Shown: positions 8,182 to 19,518, numbered from the stretch's first letter. The stretch is DNA of 64,000 nt from Cryobacterium sp. PH31-AA6 (GCF_030063195.1 NZ_JASISS010000004.1:62001-126000), one strand, 5' to 3'. Notes: a model not told the origin generated them from the letters alone. Numbers and translations: made by a program.

Positions 8182-8874
8182 TTAGACGAAGAGGTTCGCC
8201 CGTTCCAGGTCTTCCGCGAAGTCGACCTCGACCGCGTAGAAGTCGGAGATGTCGAGCGGCTCGACCAGGAGGTTGTTCTTCTCGATCGCGAGTTCGATGC
8301 CGCGCTCGAAGTAGTCCTGGTCGCCGACCTTGGAGAGGTGGTGAAGCAGCACGGCCTTGTAGGCGCTGGAGATGTAGTTGATGCCGACCGCTTCGCCGAG
8401 GCCGCCCTTGACGGTCTTCGAAAGCTCCTTGATGTAGCCCTCCGCGCTGGTCGTGTACTTGACCTCTTCGTCGGACACCTTTGAGGTGTTGACGGTCACG
8501 AACGACTGGTCGCGGGCAACCATGGCCGCGGCGCGGTCGAGGATGGCCGGGTCGAAGACGACGTCGCCGTTCATCCACAGCACTCCGCCGGTGCTCGAGG
8601 CCTGAAGGGCGCGCATGAGGCTCTTCGAGGTGTTCGTCTGGTCGTACTCTTCGTTATAGACGAAGGATGCCTGCGGGAACGCCTCGATGATGTGCTCAAG
8701 CTTGTATCCGACGACGATGGTGACCTTGGCCTTCTTGCCGAAGGCGTGCGCGATGTTGTCGAACTGCTGCTGCATGATCGTTCGACCGTCGTTGAGCTCG
8801 GTGAGCGGCTTCGGAAGCGAACGACCGAGTCTGCTTCCCATGCCTGCTGCCAAAATGACTACCTGGGTGGTCAC
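8182..8874 (-). CDS. LicC-like nucleotidyltransferase (phosphocholine/sugar-phosphate cytidylyl- or nucleotidyltransferase)
   Basis: Soluble NTP-transferase that activates a phosphorylated alcohol or sugar, here plausibly as the CDP donor for the wall polymer. The N-terminal signature VVILAAGMGSRLGRSLPKPL fits the pyrophosphorylase loop. NTSKSLMRAL and MNGDVVFD (metal-binding Asp) follow the order seen in LicC-type cytidylyltransferases, and VEVDFAEDLERA is the usual C-terminal signature. GTG 8874 has AGGAGA 6 nt upstream. It is transcribed alone, from a region holding a 15-bp palindrome, and ends at a strong terminator. Substrate (choline-P, glycerol-P or a sugar-P) is an inference from context. 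Confidence 0.8.
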   Translation of the reverse strand: MTTQVVILAAGMGSRLGRSLPKPLTELNDGRTIMQQQFDNIAHAFGKKAKVTIVVGYKLEHIIEAFPQASFVYNEEYDQTNTSKSLMRALQASSTGGVLWMNGDVVFDPAILDRAAAMVARDQSFVTVNTSKVSDEEVKYTTSAEGYIKELSKTVKGGLGEAVGINYISSAYKAVLLHHLSKVGDQDYFERGIELAIEKNNLLVEPLDISDFYAVEVDFAEDLERANLFV

Positions 8875-8917
8875 GATTGTCTCCTAAAAAAAGATGGAGC
8901 GACCCGTGCATACGACT

Positions 8918-8932
8918 CTTGTTTCGAACAAG
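8918..8932. promoter_or_regulatory. 15-bp perfect palindrome in the control region of the cytidylyltransferase gene
   Basis: CTTGTTTCGAACAAG (two 6-nt arms, 3-nt centre) sits 44 nt before the GTG start, inside the only AT-rich stretch (8875-9131) between two divergent genes. Candidate operator; no regulator is identified. The rest of this 257-nt gap has no coding capacity that I can support. Confidence 0.4.
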
Positions 8933-9131
8933 TTTGTCTTGGGTTCACTCATAAGTTCACGTAAAGACACGCCGTTATGCCAGCGCTAGTCTAACCTATG
9001 CCCACTATTGGGGGGAAGAGGCGGTTCCAGAGTGTGTTCATTTCGTGACCGAGGCTGCTGATCTGCCCCGGGTTTGGGTCCCTGGAAGCTCGCACCCTGC
9101 GCTGTCAGACGGTCCTTGGTAAGTTAGCGAG

Positions 9132-10648
<1,517 letters not shown>

Positions 10649-10673
<25 letters not shown>

Positions 10674-12223
10674 AACTTCGCCTGATCGCGAATCTGTTCC
10701 GGCGTAGCCCGTGGCAGGTCGTCGGCATTGCGGTCGCGCTCCTCTACGGGCTGGCGGTCGCCGTTGGCCTCGTGGCCCTGTTGGTCGGTCTTCGGTTCGT
10801 CGGCGATGTCGTGGCCGTTCGTGACGGGATGGTGGTCGCTGGATCGATCGTCGTGCTCGGGTTCCTGCTGGTACCCCTCGTCTTCGGCATCGACGATGGC
10901 ATGGACCCACGGAAGTTCGCGACCATGGGCATCCCGAATCGCCGGCTCGCCGTGGGACTTGCCCTCGCCTCTCTGGTGGGAGTGCCCGCATTCGTGTTGT
11001 CTCTCGTCCTGGTGGGCACCGTCGTGACCTGGTCGCGCGGTGTGCTCGAGACGCTGCTCGCGATTGTCGCTGCCGCGCTCCTGCTGGCCACCTGCATGCT
11101 GGCCTCCCGGGTGAGCACCTCGGTTGCCGCGTTCCTGCTGGCGACCCGCCGATCCCGGGAATTGACCGGCATCATCGGCGTGCTGCTGCTCGTGATGGTC
11201 GCCCCCGTCGTGCTGCTCATCCTCAACCTGGACTGGGAGCGCTACGGCCTCGACCTGCTCGGGGGTCTGTCGGCGATCCTCGGCTGGACTCCACTCGGCG
11301 CCGCCTGGTCTGTCCCCGGTGACGCCTCCGCCGGCGCCTGGGGGCCGGCGATGCTCAAGCTGCTGATCGCCGGCGTCACCGTGTACCTGCTCTGGCTGGC
11401 CTGGCAGGCGCTCGTCACCCGGATGCTCGTGACGCCCGGTCGGGAGGCCCAGGCCCGCCAGTACGGCGGACTCGGTTGGTTCGACCGGATGCCGCACACC
11501 CCGATCGGCGGCATCGCGGCCCGCAGCCTCACCTACTGGAGCCGGGATTCCCGGTACTGGATGTCAATGGTGATGATCCCGATCATCCCGGTCCTGGTCA
11601 TCCTGCCCCTGTCGTTCGCCGGGGTCCCGCTGAGCTACCTCGCCCTGCTGCCCGTGCCGTTGATGTGCATCTTCCTCGGCTGGACGATGCACAACGACGT
11701 CGCTTACGACCACACGGCCATCTGGCTCCACGTCGCATCCGGCACCAGCGGATTCGCCGATCGAATCGGCCGGCTGGTCCCGACCCTGTTCGTCGGCATC
11801 CCGTTGATCGGGATCGGGTCCGCGCTGAGCGTCTCCGTCTTCGGTGATTGGACGGTGCTGCCGTCCGTGCTCGGAGTGAGCACCTGCATCCTCCTGACCG
11901 GACTGGGATTCTCGAGTTACACCTCGGCCCGGTTCCCTTACCCGTCGACGAAGCCGGGGGACAGCCCCTTCGCCCAGCCGCAGTCGTCCGATACCGCCGC
12001 GGCGATGATCCAGTCGCTCACCTTCACCGGCTCGATCCTGCTCTCGCTGCCGGCGATCGGGTTCGCCCTGCTCGGCATCTTCGCCGATCCGATCTGGCAC
12101 CTTCCGGCCCTGTTCTCCGGCGTCGGTGTCGGCCTGCTCACCCTGGTCGGTGGGATCTGGCTCGGGTCCCGCACCTTCGAACTCCGCGGGCCGGAGATGC
12201 TTGCCTCCGCGATTAGAGCCTGA
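10649..12223 (+). CDS. ABC transporter membrane protein (ABC-2-like, 524 aa)
   Basis: Multi-spanning partner of the preceding ATPase, with about twelve hydrophobic segments in two blocks split by a loop around residue 265-300. N-terminal KLRLIANLFRRSPWQ is a typical cytoplasmic lead-in of large actinobacterial ABC permeases. GTG 10649 lies inside the ATPase 3' end, giving a 25-nt overlap, with GGAAGG about 9 nt upstream, so the pair should be translationally coupled. Substrate is unknown; the family includes drug and peptide exporters, but no residue in the sequence decides this. Confidence 0.8.
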
Positions 12224-12253
12224 CCCGCCCGCGCCGGATCGTCATCTCCTGCC

Positions 12254-12259
12254 TACAAT
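12254..12259 (+). promoter_or_regulatory. -10 box implying a leaderless DUF3039 transcript
   Basis: TACAAT ends 6 nt before the ATG at 12266, so transcription would begin at or beside the start codon. No Shine-Dalgarno sequence is present. Leaderless mRNAs are common in actinobacteria. Confidence 0.5.
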
Positions 12260-12265
12260 GTTGGT

Positions 12266-12550
12266 ATGACTGAAGACTTTCGCGCGAGCATTGCAGAACC
12301 GGGCCAGCCGGGCGGGGGAACGTCCACGCTTGACCGCGAGCTCGAGGAGCTGCTGAACCAGGAGCAGATCGAACCGGGCGACCACGAACGGTTCTCCCAC
12401 TACGTTCCCAAGGACAAGATCCTCGAGTCCGCCATCTCCGGAAAGCCGGTGCGTGCCCTGTGCGGCAAGAAGTGGCTTCCGGGACGCGACCCGGAGAAGT
12501 TCCCGGTCTGCCCGAGCTGCAAGGCCATCTACGAGAAAATGAAGGGCTAG
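12266..12550 (+). CDS. DUF3039 family protein
   Basis: Small actinobacterial protein (94 aa) of unknown function, recognised from the family core SHYVPKDKILESA, then RALCGKKW and the closing CPSCKAIYEKM. The three cysteines (ALCGKKW and CPSC) could form a small zinc site. It is usually a single-copy core gene of the phylum, which supports the taxonomic call. Preceded by a -10 box but no ribosome site, so probably leaderless. It converges with the nicotinate phosphoribosyltransferase gene; only 10 nt separate the stops. Confidence 0.85.
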   Translation: MTEDFRASIAEPGQPGGGTSTLDRELEELLNQEQIEPGDHERFSHYVPKDKILESAISGKPVRALCGKKWLPGRDPEKFPVCPSCKAIYEKMKG

Positions 12551-12560
12551 TCCGAAAGAG

Positions 12561-13883
12561 CTAGCGGTACAGCGTGGGGATGACGGGGTCACCCCGGCCG
12601 AGCCGGAACGCCTCGATCGGTAATTCCTGCATGACGCGGGCGTTGTGGCTCCTGGCCCGCGTGGTTCCGGGAGCTCCGAGGTAGGACTCGTCGATGACGC
12701 CGTCGGTGATGAACGGCACGAGCAGGGCCCGGTCGTGCCCGCCCGGGGCATCGACGCCGGCGGCAGCCTCGTCGGGCTGCCCGATCAGGATGATTTCCGC
12801 CCGGGCGACCCCGGAGGTGTCGAGGCGTCGCACCGAACGCTTGCGCCCGCCCACGGAGGCCTTTGCGGTCGAGGTTTTGGCGACGGAGACCCAGTCTCCC
12901 GCGTCGCCGCGGCGCGCGACCAGCTTGTAGACCATGCCGGCGGCCGGAGCGCCCGCCCCGGTGACGACGGATGTCCCGACGCCGAACGCGTCGACGGGTG
13001 AGGCGGACAGTGCGGCGATGGAGTACTCATCGAGGTCGCTGGTGACCGTGATCCGGGTGTTCACGGCGCCGAGGGAGTCCAGTTGCGCCCGCGCCCCCGC
13101 GACGACGGTCGGCAGGTCTCCGGAGTCGATCCGAATCGAGCCGAGCCCGGGGCCTGCCACCGCGACGGCCAGGTCGATCCCGCGGGTGACGTCGAAGGTG
13201 TCGACGAGAAGCGTGGTCGACGTCCCGAACGCTGCGACCTGGGCCCGGAAGGCGTCTTCCTCACTGTCATGCAGCAACGTGAACGAGTGGGCGGCCGTGC
13301 CCATGGTCGGGACGCCCCAGCTGCGACCGGCCTCCAGGTTACTCGTGGACGCGAAGCCGGCAATGTAGGCGGCCCTCGCTGCCGCGACGGCCGAATACTC
13401 TCCCGTGCGCCGCGAACCCATCTCCGCGATCGGCCGGCCCAGGCTCACCGACACCATCCGTGCGGCGGCGCCGGCCACCGAGCTGTCGTAGTTGAGCACG
13501 CTCAAAATCAGGGTTTCGAGGACAACGCACTCGGCGAAGCTGCCCTCGACCATGAGCAGGGGTGAACCCGGGAAGTAGGCCTCGCCCTCCTGGTACCCCC
13601 AGACGTCGCCGCGGAAGGCGTAGTCGGCGAGCCAGTCGAGGGTGGGGCGGCGCACGATGGCGTTCTCGTCGAGCCAGGCGAGTTCGGCATCCGTGAACCT
13701 GAAATCGCGGATGAGCTCGAGGAGTCGGCCGGTGCCGGCGACGATGCCGTACCGCCGGCCGGACGGGAGCCGCCTGGCGAAAGCCTCGAACTGGCACTCG
13801 CGGTCGGCGGTGCCGCTCTGGATGGCGGCGTCCACCATGGTGAGTTCGTAGCGGTCGGTGCGGAATGCTGAGGATTCGGTCAC
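12561..13883 (-). CDS. pncB: Nicotinate phosphoribosyltransferase
   Basis: Converts nicotinate and PRPP to nicotinate mononucleotide in NAD salvage (Preiss-Handler route), in the cytoplasm. The start FRTDRYELTMVDAAI is the family N-terminal signature. FEAFARRLPSGRRYGIVAG, the active-site GVPTMGTAAHSF block and the phosphate-binding IRIDSGDLP are all present, and SDLDEYSI continues the barrel. The chosen GTG 13883 gives 440 aa, the normal length; the frame is open upstream but reads as Arg-rich noise overlapping the KAS II gene. It is convergent with DUF3039 and separated by about 40 nt from the gene upstream. Confidence 0.93.
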   Translation of the reverse strand: MTESSAFRTDRYELTMVDAAIQSGTADRECQFEAFARRLPSGRRYGIVAGTGRLLELIRDFRFTDAELAWLDENAIVRRPTLDWLADYAFRGDVWGYQEGEAYFPGSPLLMVEGSFAECVVLETLILSVLNYDSSVAGAAARMVSVSLGRPIAEMGSRRTGEYSAVAAARAAYIAGFASTSNLEAGRSWGVPTMGTAAHSFTLLHDSEEDAFRAQVAAFGTSTTLLVDTFDVTRGIDLAVAVAGPGLGSIRIDSGDLPTVVAGARAQLDSLGAVNTRITVTSDLDEYSIAALSASPVDAFGVGTSVVTGAGAPAAGMVYKLVARRGDAGDWVSVAKTSTAKASVGGRKRSVRRLDTSGVARAEIILIGQPDEAAAGVDAPGGHDRALLVPFITDGVIDESYLGAPGTTRARSHNARVMQELPIEAFRLGRGDPVIPTLYR

Positions 13884-13924
13884 CCGGTAAACCCTATCCG
13901 CACCGGCCTGATCTCTCCCGTTTC

Positions 13925-15157
13925 CTACACTGATCCGAACGCGACGATGCAGTTCTGCCCGCCGAAGCCGAAGGCGTTCGCGAGGGCGTAGCGTACCGGC
14001 GTCTCCCGTGCCGTCAGCGGAACGTAGTCCAGGGTGCAATCGGGGTCGGGGGTGACGTAGTTGATGGTCGGCGGGATGATTCCCGTGCGAATCGACAGTG
14101 CGCAGAGCAGGCCGGAGAGGGCGCCTGCCGCACCGATCAGGTGGCCGGTCATCGACTTGGGTGCGGTGACGGCGATTCCGTCGGCCGAGGTGCCGAGCGC
14201 CTGGCGGATCGCCGAGGTTTCCGCCCGGTCGTTTGCCTGGGTGGAGGTGCCGTGCGCGCAGATCATGTCGATGTCGCTGGGATTGAGTTTTGCCTTCACC
14301 AGCGCCCTGGCCATCGCGAGGCTGGCGTACTTCCCGGTCGGTTCTGGGGCGACGATGCTGTGGCCGTCGCTGGTCAGTGCCCCGCCGAGAACCTCGGCGT
14401 AGACGCGGGCGCCACGGGCTCTGGCGTGGGAGAGGAGCTCCATCACGAAGATGACCGCTCCTTCGCCGAAGACGAGTCCGTTGCGGTTCGCGTCGAACGG
14501 CCGGCTCGCCTCGGTGGGGGAATCGTTGTTCTTCGAGGCGGCGTGCATCGCGTTGAGCCCGGCGAACATGACGGGTGTGATGGCGGCTTCAACGCCGCCG
14601 GCGATGACGACATCGGCGTCGCCCATCATCAGGAGCGTCCTGGCTTCCAGCAGGGCGTACGCGCCGCTCGCGCAGGCCAGCGCGCTGGCGTTGACCGGGC
14701 CGTGCACGCCGAGGTCGATTGCGACCTCGCAGGCCGCCATGTTGAGCAGGGACGACGGAACGAAGCGCGGGGGAATGCGACGTGAACCGCCGGAGTTGAC
14801 GAGTTCGGTGGCTTCCTGGATCTCCGCGAATCCGGAGACGGCGCTGTTGACGACAACGGCGGTGTCGATCCCCTCCATGGAGGGACCGAAGCCCGCGTCC
14901 GCCACGGCCTCGCGGGCGGCTGCGATCGCGAGCTGGGAAGCGCGGGAGGCCCGCTTGACCTGCTTGATGGACATCTGCTCGGCCGGAACGAAATTCTTCA
15001 CTTCGCCGGCGATCTGGGTCGGCAGACCCTCAGGGTCGAACTGCGTGATGCGAGCGACTCCGCTTCGGCCGTTCGTGAGACCCGACCAGGTTTCCCGCCA
15101 CGTGTTTCCCAGCGGCGTCAAGGCGCCCAACCCGGTAATTACGACTCGATCATTCAC
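13925..15157 (-). CDS. fabF: 3-oxoacyl-ACP synthase II (KAS II type)
   Basis: Condensing enzyme that extends acyl-ACP with malonyl-ACP. The Cys-His-His triad is intact: Cys in ASALACASGAYA (the common form is ACATG), His in ICAHGTSTQAND and His in KSMTGHLIGAAG; NAFGFGGQN closes the fold. The GTG 15157 start has GAGGAG 8 nt upstream. It stands alone, away from fabD, fabH or acpP, so it may be the second KAS of the genome with a special chain-length role; that part is inference. Length (410 aa) is standard. Confidence 0.88.
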   Translation of the reverse strand: MNDRVVITGLGALTPLGNTWRETWSGLTNGRSGVARITQFDPEGLPTQIAGEVKNFVPAEQMSIKQVKRASRASQLAIAAAREAVADAGFGPSMEGIDTAVVVNSAVSGFAEIQEATELVNSGGSRRIPPRFVPSSLLNMAACEVAIDLGVHGPVNASALACASGAYALLEARTLLMMGDADVVIAGGVEAAITPVMFAGLNAMHAASKNNDSPTEASRPFDANRNGLVFGEGAVIFVMELLSHARARGARVYAEVLGGALTSDGHSIVAPEPTGKYASLAMARALVKAKLNPSDIDMICAHGTSTQANDRAETSAIRQALGTSADGIAVTAPKSMTGHLIGAAGALSGLLCALSIRTGIIPPTINYVTPDPDCTLDYVPLTARETPVRYALANAFGFGGQNCIVAFGSV

Positions 15158-15403
15158 TGGGTCATCTCCTCAAACGACGAATGCGACGTCATTCTGTGCG
15201 GTTACCGTCGGCTGGCGGGCTCCATATTCCGAGTGTAGTTACGCCCATATTCCCGTGCTGGCACGTGCTGGGGCCTCGCCGGGGACCCTGAGAATATGCC
15301 GATAATCTGCCGGTGCGAGGGCCTGTGACGCGCACTCGCGCCGATCGCGCAAGGGGCCGGGCACTTCGTCGGGAGCGCACGATTCCGACTAAGCTCGATT
15401 GAC

Positions 15404-16270
15404 GTGACGGATGCACCGATTGGAATCTTCGATTCCGGAGTAGGCGGTTTAACCGTCGCCCGGGCGATCAAGGACCAGCTGCCCAACGAGTCGATCCTCT
15501 ATATCGGGGACACCGCGCACTCTCCGTACGGTCCGAAGAAGATCGCGGACGTGCGCCGCTACGCGCTGCAGGTGCTCGACGACCTCGTCGCCCAGGACGT
15601 GAAAATGCTGGTGATCGCGTGCAACACCGCGTCAGCCGCCGTGCTCCGGGACGCCAGGGAACGCTACAGCGTGCCGGTGGTCGAGGTCATCCAGCCCGCC
15701 GTGCGTCGTGCCGTCGGAACCACCCGGAACGACCGGGTCGGCGTGATCGGCACCGCCGGCACCGTCAACTCGCGCGCCTACGAGGACGCCTTCGCCGCCG
15801 CAACGTCCATCCAGCTGTTCACCCAGGCCTGCCCCCGATTCGTTGAGTTCGTGGAGAACGGGGTGACCACGGGCGACGAAGTCCTCGCGGTCGCCGAGGA
15901 ATACCTCGCACCGCTGAAGTCGGCGGGAGTCGACACCCTGGTGCTCGGCTGCACCCATTACCCGTTCCTGCGCGGGGCCATCTCCTACGTGATGGGCGAC
16001 ACCGTCACTCTCGTGTCCAGCGACACCGAGACGGCCAACGATGTCTACCGTGCCCTGGTCAGTCAGGGCGCCGAACGCGTCGACCCTCGCCCGCCGACCT
16101 ACCGCTATGAGGCCACCGGCGGCAGCGCCGAGGACTTCCTCAGCCTCGCGCACCGCCTGGTCGGCCAGGATATTTCCCGGGTCGATCTGGTGCAGACCGG
16201 CACCTTCAACCTCAGCGAGCTCGTGGAATTCGCGGCATCGCATCCGAACACCACCAAGGAGACCTCGTGA
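15404..16270 (+). CDS. murI: Glutamate racemase
   Basis: Makes D-glutamate for peptidoglycan by two-base racemisation in the cytoplasm. Both catalytic cysteines are seen in their motifs, VIACNTAS and LGCTHYPFL, and the N-terminal [14 protein letters not shown] is diagnostic. GTG 15404 gives 288 aa, the expected size. It is first in a compact run: the rph start overlaps its stop (GTGA) and rdgB follows 4 nt after rph, an order (murI-rph-rdgB) often kept in actinobacteria. The 246-nt gap before it carries the promoters of this run and of the divergent fabF. Confidence 0.95.
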   Translation: MTDAPIGIFDSGVGGLTVARAIKDQLPNESILYIGDTAHSPYGPKKIADVRRYALQVLDDLVAQDVKMLVIACNTASAAVLRDARERYSVPVVEVIQPAVRRAVGTTRNDRVGVIGTAGTVNSRAYEDAFAAATSIQLFTQACPRFVEFVENGVTTGDEVLAVAEEYLAPLKSAGVDTLVLGCTHYPFLRGAISYVMGDTVTLVSSDTETANDVYRALVSQGAERVDPRPPTYRYEATGGSAEDFLSLAHRLVGQDISRVDLVQTGTFNLSELVEFAASHPNTTKETS

Positions 16271-17001
16271 ACGACATTGTGCGCGCCGACGGACGAACCA
16301 CCGACCAGCTTCGACCGGTCACGATCGAGCGAGGCTGGAGCGACCAGGCGGAGGGTTCGGCGCTGATCTCCTTCGGCCGCACCAAGGTGCTCTGCACGGC
16401 CTCGTTCACCAACGGCGTCCCGCGCTGGATGGCGGGCAAGGGGACCGGCTGGGTCACCGCGGAGTACTCCATGCTGCCGCGGTCGACCAACGACCGGATG
16501 GCCCGCGAATCGGTCAAGGGACGCATCGGCGGCCGCACCCACGAGATCAGCCGCCTGGTCGGCCGCAGCCTGCGCGCGGTCGTCGACATGAAGGCGCTCG
16601 GCGAGAACACCATCGTCCTGGACTGCGACGTGCTCCAGGCCGATGGCGGCACCCGAACTGCCGCCATTACCGGCGCCTATGTTGCGCTGGCCGACGCGCT
16701 CGAATGGGGCCGGGAGAAGAAGTTCATCGGCCAGAAGGCCCAGCCGCTGATCGACAGCGTTGCGGCGATTTCCGTTGGCATCGTCGGTGGCGTGCCCATG
16801 CTCGACCTTGCCTACACCGAGGACTCGAAGGCCGAGACCGACATGAACGTCGTCGTCACCGGCCGCGGCCTCTTCGTTGAGGTGCAGGGCACGGCCGAAG
16901 GCGCCCCGTTCGACCGCAGCGAGCTGAACTCCCTGCTCGATCTGGCGCTGGCCGGAACCGTCACCCTGACCGAGTTCCAGAAGAACGTGCTGGGAAGGTA
17001 G
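16267..17001 (+). CDS. rph: Ribonuclease PH
   Basis: Phosphorolytic 3'-5' exoribonuclease that trims tRNA 3' ends. Recognised from [19 protein letters not shown], the [14 protein letters not shown] block ([14 protein letters not shown]), the phosphate-binding [15 protein letters not shown] and [18 protein letters not shown], ending with [12 protein letters not shown]. Full length at 244 aa. Starts at GTG 16267 inside the murI stop, so translation is coupled. Confidence 0.95.
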   Translation: MNDIVRADGRTTDQLRPVTIERGWSDQAEGSALISFGRTKVLCTASFTNGVPRWMAGKGTGWVTAEYSMLPRSTNDRMARESVKGRIGGRTHEISRLVGRSLRAVVDMKALGENTIVLDCDVLQADGGTRTAAITGAYVALADALEWGREKKFIGQKAQPLIDSVAAISVGIVGGVPMLDLAYTEDSKAETDMNVVVTGRGLFVEVQGTAEGAPFDRSELNSLLDLALAGTVTLTEFQKNVLGR

Positions 17002-17005
17002 CGGC

Positions 17006-17596
17006 GTGCAGGTCGTACTCGCAACCCACAACCCGCACAAGGTGGAGGAGCTGCGTCGCATCCTGTCCCCGCGCCTGCCGGGCATCGAGGTGCTGGCCTA
17101 TGACGGTCCGGAGCCGGTCGAAGACGGCACCAGCTTCGTCGAGAACGCCCTGATCAAGGCCAGGGCTGCCGCGGCGCATACCGGCCTGCCGGCCATCGCG
17201 GACGATTCCGGAATCTGTGTCGACGTGCTCGGCGGCTCGCCGGGCATCTTCTCGGCACGCTGGGCGGGCCCGGCCAGGGACGCGGAGGCGAACCTGAGGT
17301 TGCTGCTCTGGCAGCTCGCCGATGTGCCGGACGACCACCGCGGGGCTCACTTCGCCTGCGTCGCCGCGCTCGTGCTTCCCGACGGCACCGAACGGCACGT
17401 CACCGGGGAATGGCCTGGGCACATCCTCACTGGGGAGTCGGGCGAGCATGGCTTCGGCTACGACCCGATTTTCCTGCCCGATGGCTACGCGATCTCGGCG
17501 GCCGAGCTGACGCCGAACGTGAAGAATGAGCAAAGCCACCGGGCGCGGGCGTTCGACGGGCTCGTGCCGGTTATCCGGGAACTTCTCGGCGGCTGA
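17006..17596 (+). CDS. rdgB: XTP/dITP diphosphatase (RdgB/HAM1 family)
   Basis: House-cleaning pyrophosphatase that removes ITP, dITP and XTP from the nucleotide pool. The family start VVLATHNPHKVEELRRIL, the catalytic ADDSGICVDVLGGSPGIFSARW and the late GFGYDPIFLPDG and SHRARAF motifs are all present. GTG 17006 lies 4 nt after rph, which makes it the third gene of the murI operon. 196 aa, full length. Confidence 0.95.
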   Translation: MQVVLATHNPHKVEELRRILSPRLPGIEVLAYDGPEPVEDGTSFVENALIKARAAAAHTGLPAIADDSGICVDVLGGSPGIFSARWAGPARDAEANLRLLLWQLADVPDDHRGAHFACVAALVLPDGTERHVTGEWPGHILTGESGEHGFGYDPIFLPDGYAISAAELTPNVKNEQSHRARAFDGLVPVIRELLGG

Positions 17597-17685
17597 CCCC
17601 TGACGGCGCCCGTGCTGAGAATGGCACTCATTCCCAACTGGCGCCCCAACTGGCTATCCTCCGGCGCGCGCTCTAGCGTGGACGC

Positions 17686-18597
17686 ATGGGCCACGATCAC
17701 GCGCACACCTCACAGACGAACCGTGTGCGCCTCACCGTGGCAATCGCCATCGTCGCTGTCGTGCTCGTCGTCGAGGTCATCGGCGCCATCCTCACCGGAT
17801 CGCTCGCGCTGCTGGCGGATGCCGGCCACATGTTCTCCGACCTCGCCGGCCTGGTCATCGCCCTGACCGCGACGGTCGTTGCCGCCAGGCCGGCCACCGA
17901 CCGGCAGACGTTCGGCTACCAACGGGCCGAGGTCTTCGGCGCACTGATCAACGGGCTGATCCTCGTGACCGTGGCGATCTCGGTCCTGGTCGGCGCGGTG
18001 ACCCGTCTCGCCGGGAACGCGCCCGCCGACGTGCAGGCGATGCCGATGCTGGTCGTGGCGGTGATCGGCCTCGTCGGCAACATCGCCGGGTTGCTGCTCC
18101 TTCGCCCCGCGGCCAAGGGGTCCATCAACATGCGCGGCGCCTATCTCGAGGTGCTCGGTGACGCCCTCGGCTCGGTGGCCGTCATCGCGGCGGCCGCGGT
18201 CATCCTGCTCACCGGTTTCGCCCAGGCCGACGCAATCGCGTCACTGGTCATCGCCGCGATGATCGGGCCCCGGGCCTTCCTGCTGCTGCGTGACGTCGTG
18301 CGGGTGCTCAGCGAATCAGTCCCCGTCGACACGGATGTCGCGGAGATCAGGCGACATATTCTTGAGACATCCGGGGTGGTTGCCGTACACGACGTTCACG
18401 TCTGGGCGATCACGTCCGGCGCACACGTCTTCAGCGCCCACGTTGTGGTCGAGCCGGCCGTGCTCGAGTCGGGAGGCACGGGAGCGCTGCTCGATGCGCT
18501 GTCCGCCTGCCTGACTGACCATTTCGACGTCGATCACTCGACGTTCCAACTGGAACCGGCCGAACACGCGGCCCACGAGGACAACCCGCACCTCTGA
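17686..18597 (+). CDS. Cation diffusion facilitator (CzcD/ZitB-like metal exporter)
   Basis: Proton-coupled efflux of Zn2+ or a related divalent metal across the cytoplasmic membrane. It has a His-rich start (MGHDHAHT), six membrane helices, the helix-2 site DAGHMFSD and the helix-5 site EVLGDALGS. The usual helix-5 His of HxxxD is Glu here, a change seen in the CzcD-like branch of some actinobacteria that could alter metal choice. The C-terminal cytoplasmic domain keeps VHDVHVW and the dimer-interface region. It stands alone, with no metal regulator beside it. Confidence 0.88.
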   Translation: MGHDHAHTSQTNRVRLTVAIAIVAVVLVVEVIGAILTGSLALLADAGHMFSDLAGLVIALTATVVAARPATDRQTFGYQRAEVFGALINGLILVTVAISVLVGAVTRLAGNAPADVQAMPMLVVAVIGLVGNIAGLLLLRPAAKGSINMRGAYLEVLGDALGSVAVIAAAAVILLTGFAQADAIASLVIAAMIGPRAFLLLRDVVRVLSESVPVDTDVAEIRRHILETSGVVAVHDVHVWAITSGAHVFSAHVVVEPAVLESGGTGALLDALSACLTDHFDVDHSTFQLEPAEHAAHEDNPHL

Positions 18598-18627
18598 ACC
18601 GGATCCGGTCCGGGCCAGCCGAATGCG

Positions 18628-19407
18628 TCAGGCGTCGTGCTTGTGCTCGTCGTGCTTGTGCTCGCGGTGATCCTGGAAGACGTCAGGGTCGAGCACCAGG
18701 CTCCCGGTGGCGGTAGCGACTCCGTCGCGCGTCGCCCGACGCGCCTTCACGGTGGCCTGGATGTAGTGGAAGACGGTGGGAATGAGAGTGATCAGGACCG
18801 CGCCGAGCAGGATCAGGTCGATGTACTGGCTGACGAAATCGCGAACCGGCGGGATGTAGCCGAGGAAGAAACCGGCGTAGGTCACTCCGACGCCCCAGAG
18901 CAGCGCGCCGACGAGGTTGTAGAACGAATACCGGCGGTAGTTCATCTTGCCGACGCCCGCGGCCACGGGGGCAAAGGTCCGCACGATCGGAACGAACCGG
19001 GCGACGATCACGGCGAAGCCGCCGAACCGCTCGAAGAACGCATTCGTGCGTTCCACGTTCTTGATGCTGAACAGTCCGGATTCCTTGCGCTCGAACACGC
19101 GCGGACCGAACTTGCGCCCGATCAGGTAACCGCATTCCCCGCCGGCGAACGCCGCGAAGCCGATGGCGAGGGCCACCCACCAGATGTCGATCGTGATGGC
19201 ACCGCTGAAGGTCAGGATTCCGGCGATGACGAGCAGGGTATCGCCGGGAAAGAGGAATCCGACCAGGAGGCCGGTCTCGGCGAAGATGATCGCACAGATG
19301 CCGAGCAGCGCCCACGCGCCGAAGCCCGCGATCAGGTATTCCGGGTCGAGCCACGGGATCAGGGCTGTGTGAATCGAAGCGGTATGAATCAAGGCGGTCT
19401 GAATCAC
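18628..19407 (-). CDS. DedA family membrane protein
   Basis: SNARE-associated/DedA protein, of the superfamily linked to lipid-carrier (undecaprenyl phosphate) or phospholipid movement and to envelope homeostasis. It shows the conserved FAETGLLVGFLFPGDTLL, the GGECGYLIGRKFGPRVF motif, ARFVPIVRTFAPVAAGV (with the functional Arg residues) and NLVGALLWGVG. The C-terminus ends in a His/Asp/Glu/Lys run (KHDEHKHD) written by a short tandem repeat at 18636-18662. The N-terminus also has a small repeat (HTALI/HTASI). GTG 19407 was taken because no better-spaced start exists, but the true start may be a little downstream. It precedes a second DedA gene only by position, being separated by 111 nt. Confidence 0.82.
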   Translation of the reverse strand: MIQTALIHTASIHTALIPWLDPEYLIAGFGAWALLGICAIIFAETGLLVGFLFPGDTLLVIAGILTFSGAITIDIWWVALAIGFAAFAGGECGYLIGRKFGPRVFERKESGLFSIKNVERTNAFFERFGGFAVIVARFVPIVRTFAPVAAGVGKMNYRRYSFYNLVGALLWGVGVTYAGFFLGYIPPVRDFVSQYIDLILLGAVLITLIPTVFHYIQATVKARRATRDGVATATGSLVLDPDVFQDHREHKHDEHKHDA

Positions 19408-19518
19408 GAAAGTCTCCAGTCGGGGGCCACAACGGCCGGGCGGCGGTGATCGTGGGTGTCGTGTTACAGGCTAACGCGTAATTGCTGAAGAAACCCCTGC
19501 GAGGCGGTGAGAGAGGTC

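Noticed and set aside
15157-15175. Three-codon mini frame (ATG ACC CAG TGA) in front of fabF
   Set aside because: It is out of frame with the GTG start and most likely an accident of the sequence between the GAGGAG site and the start.
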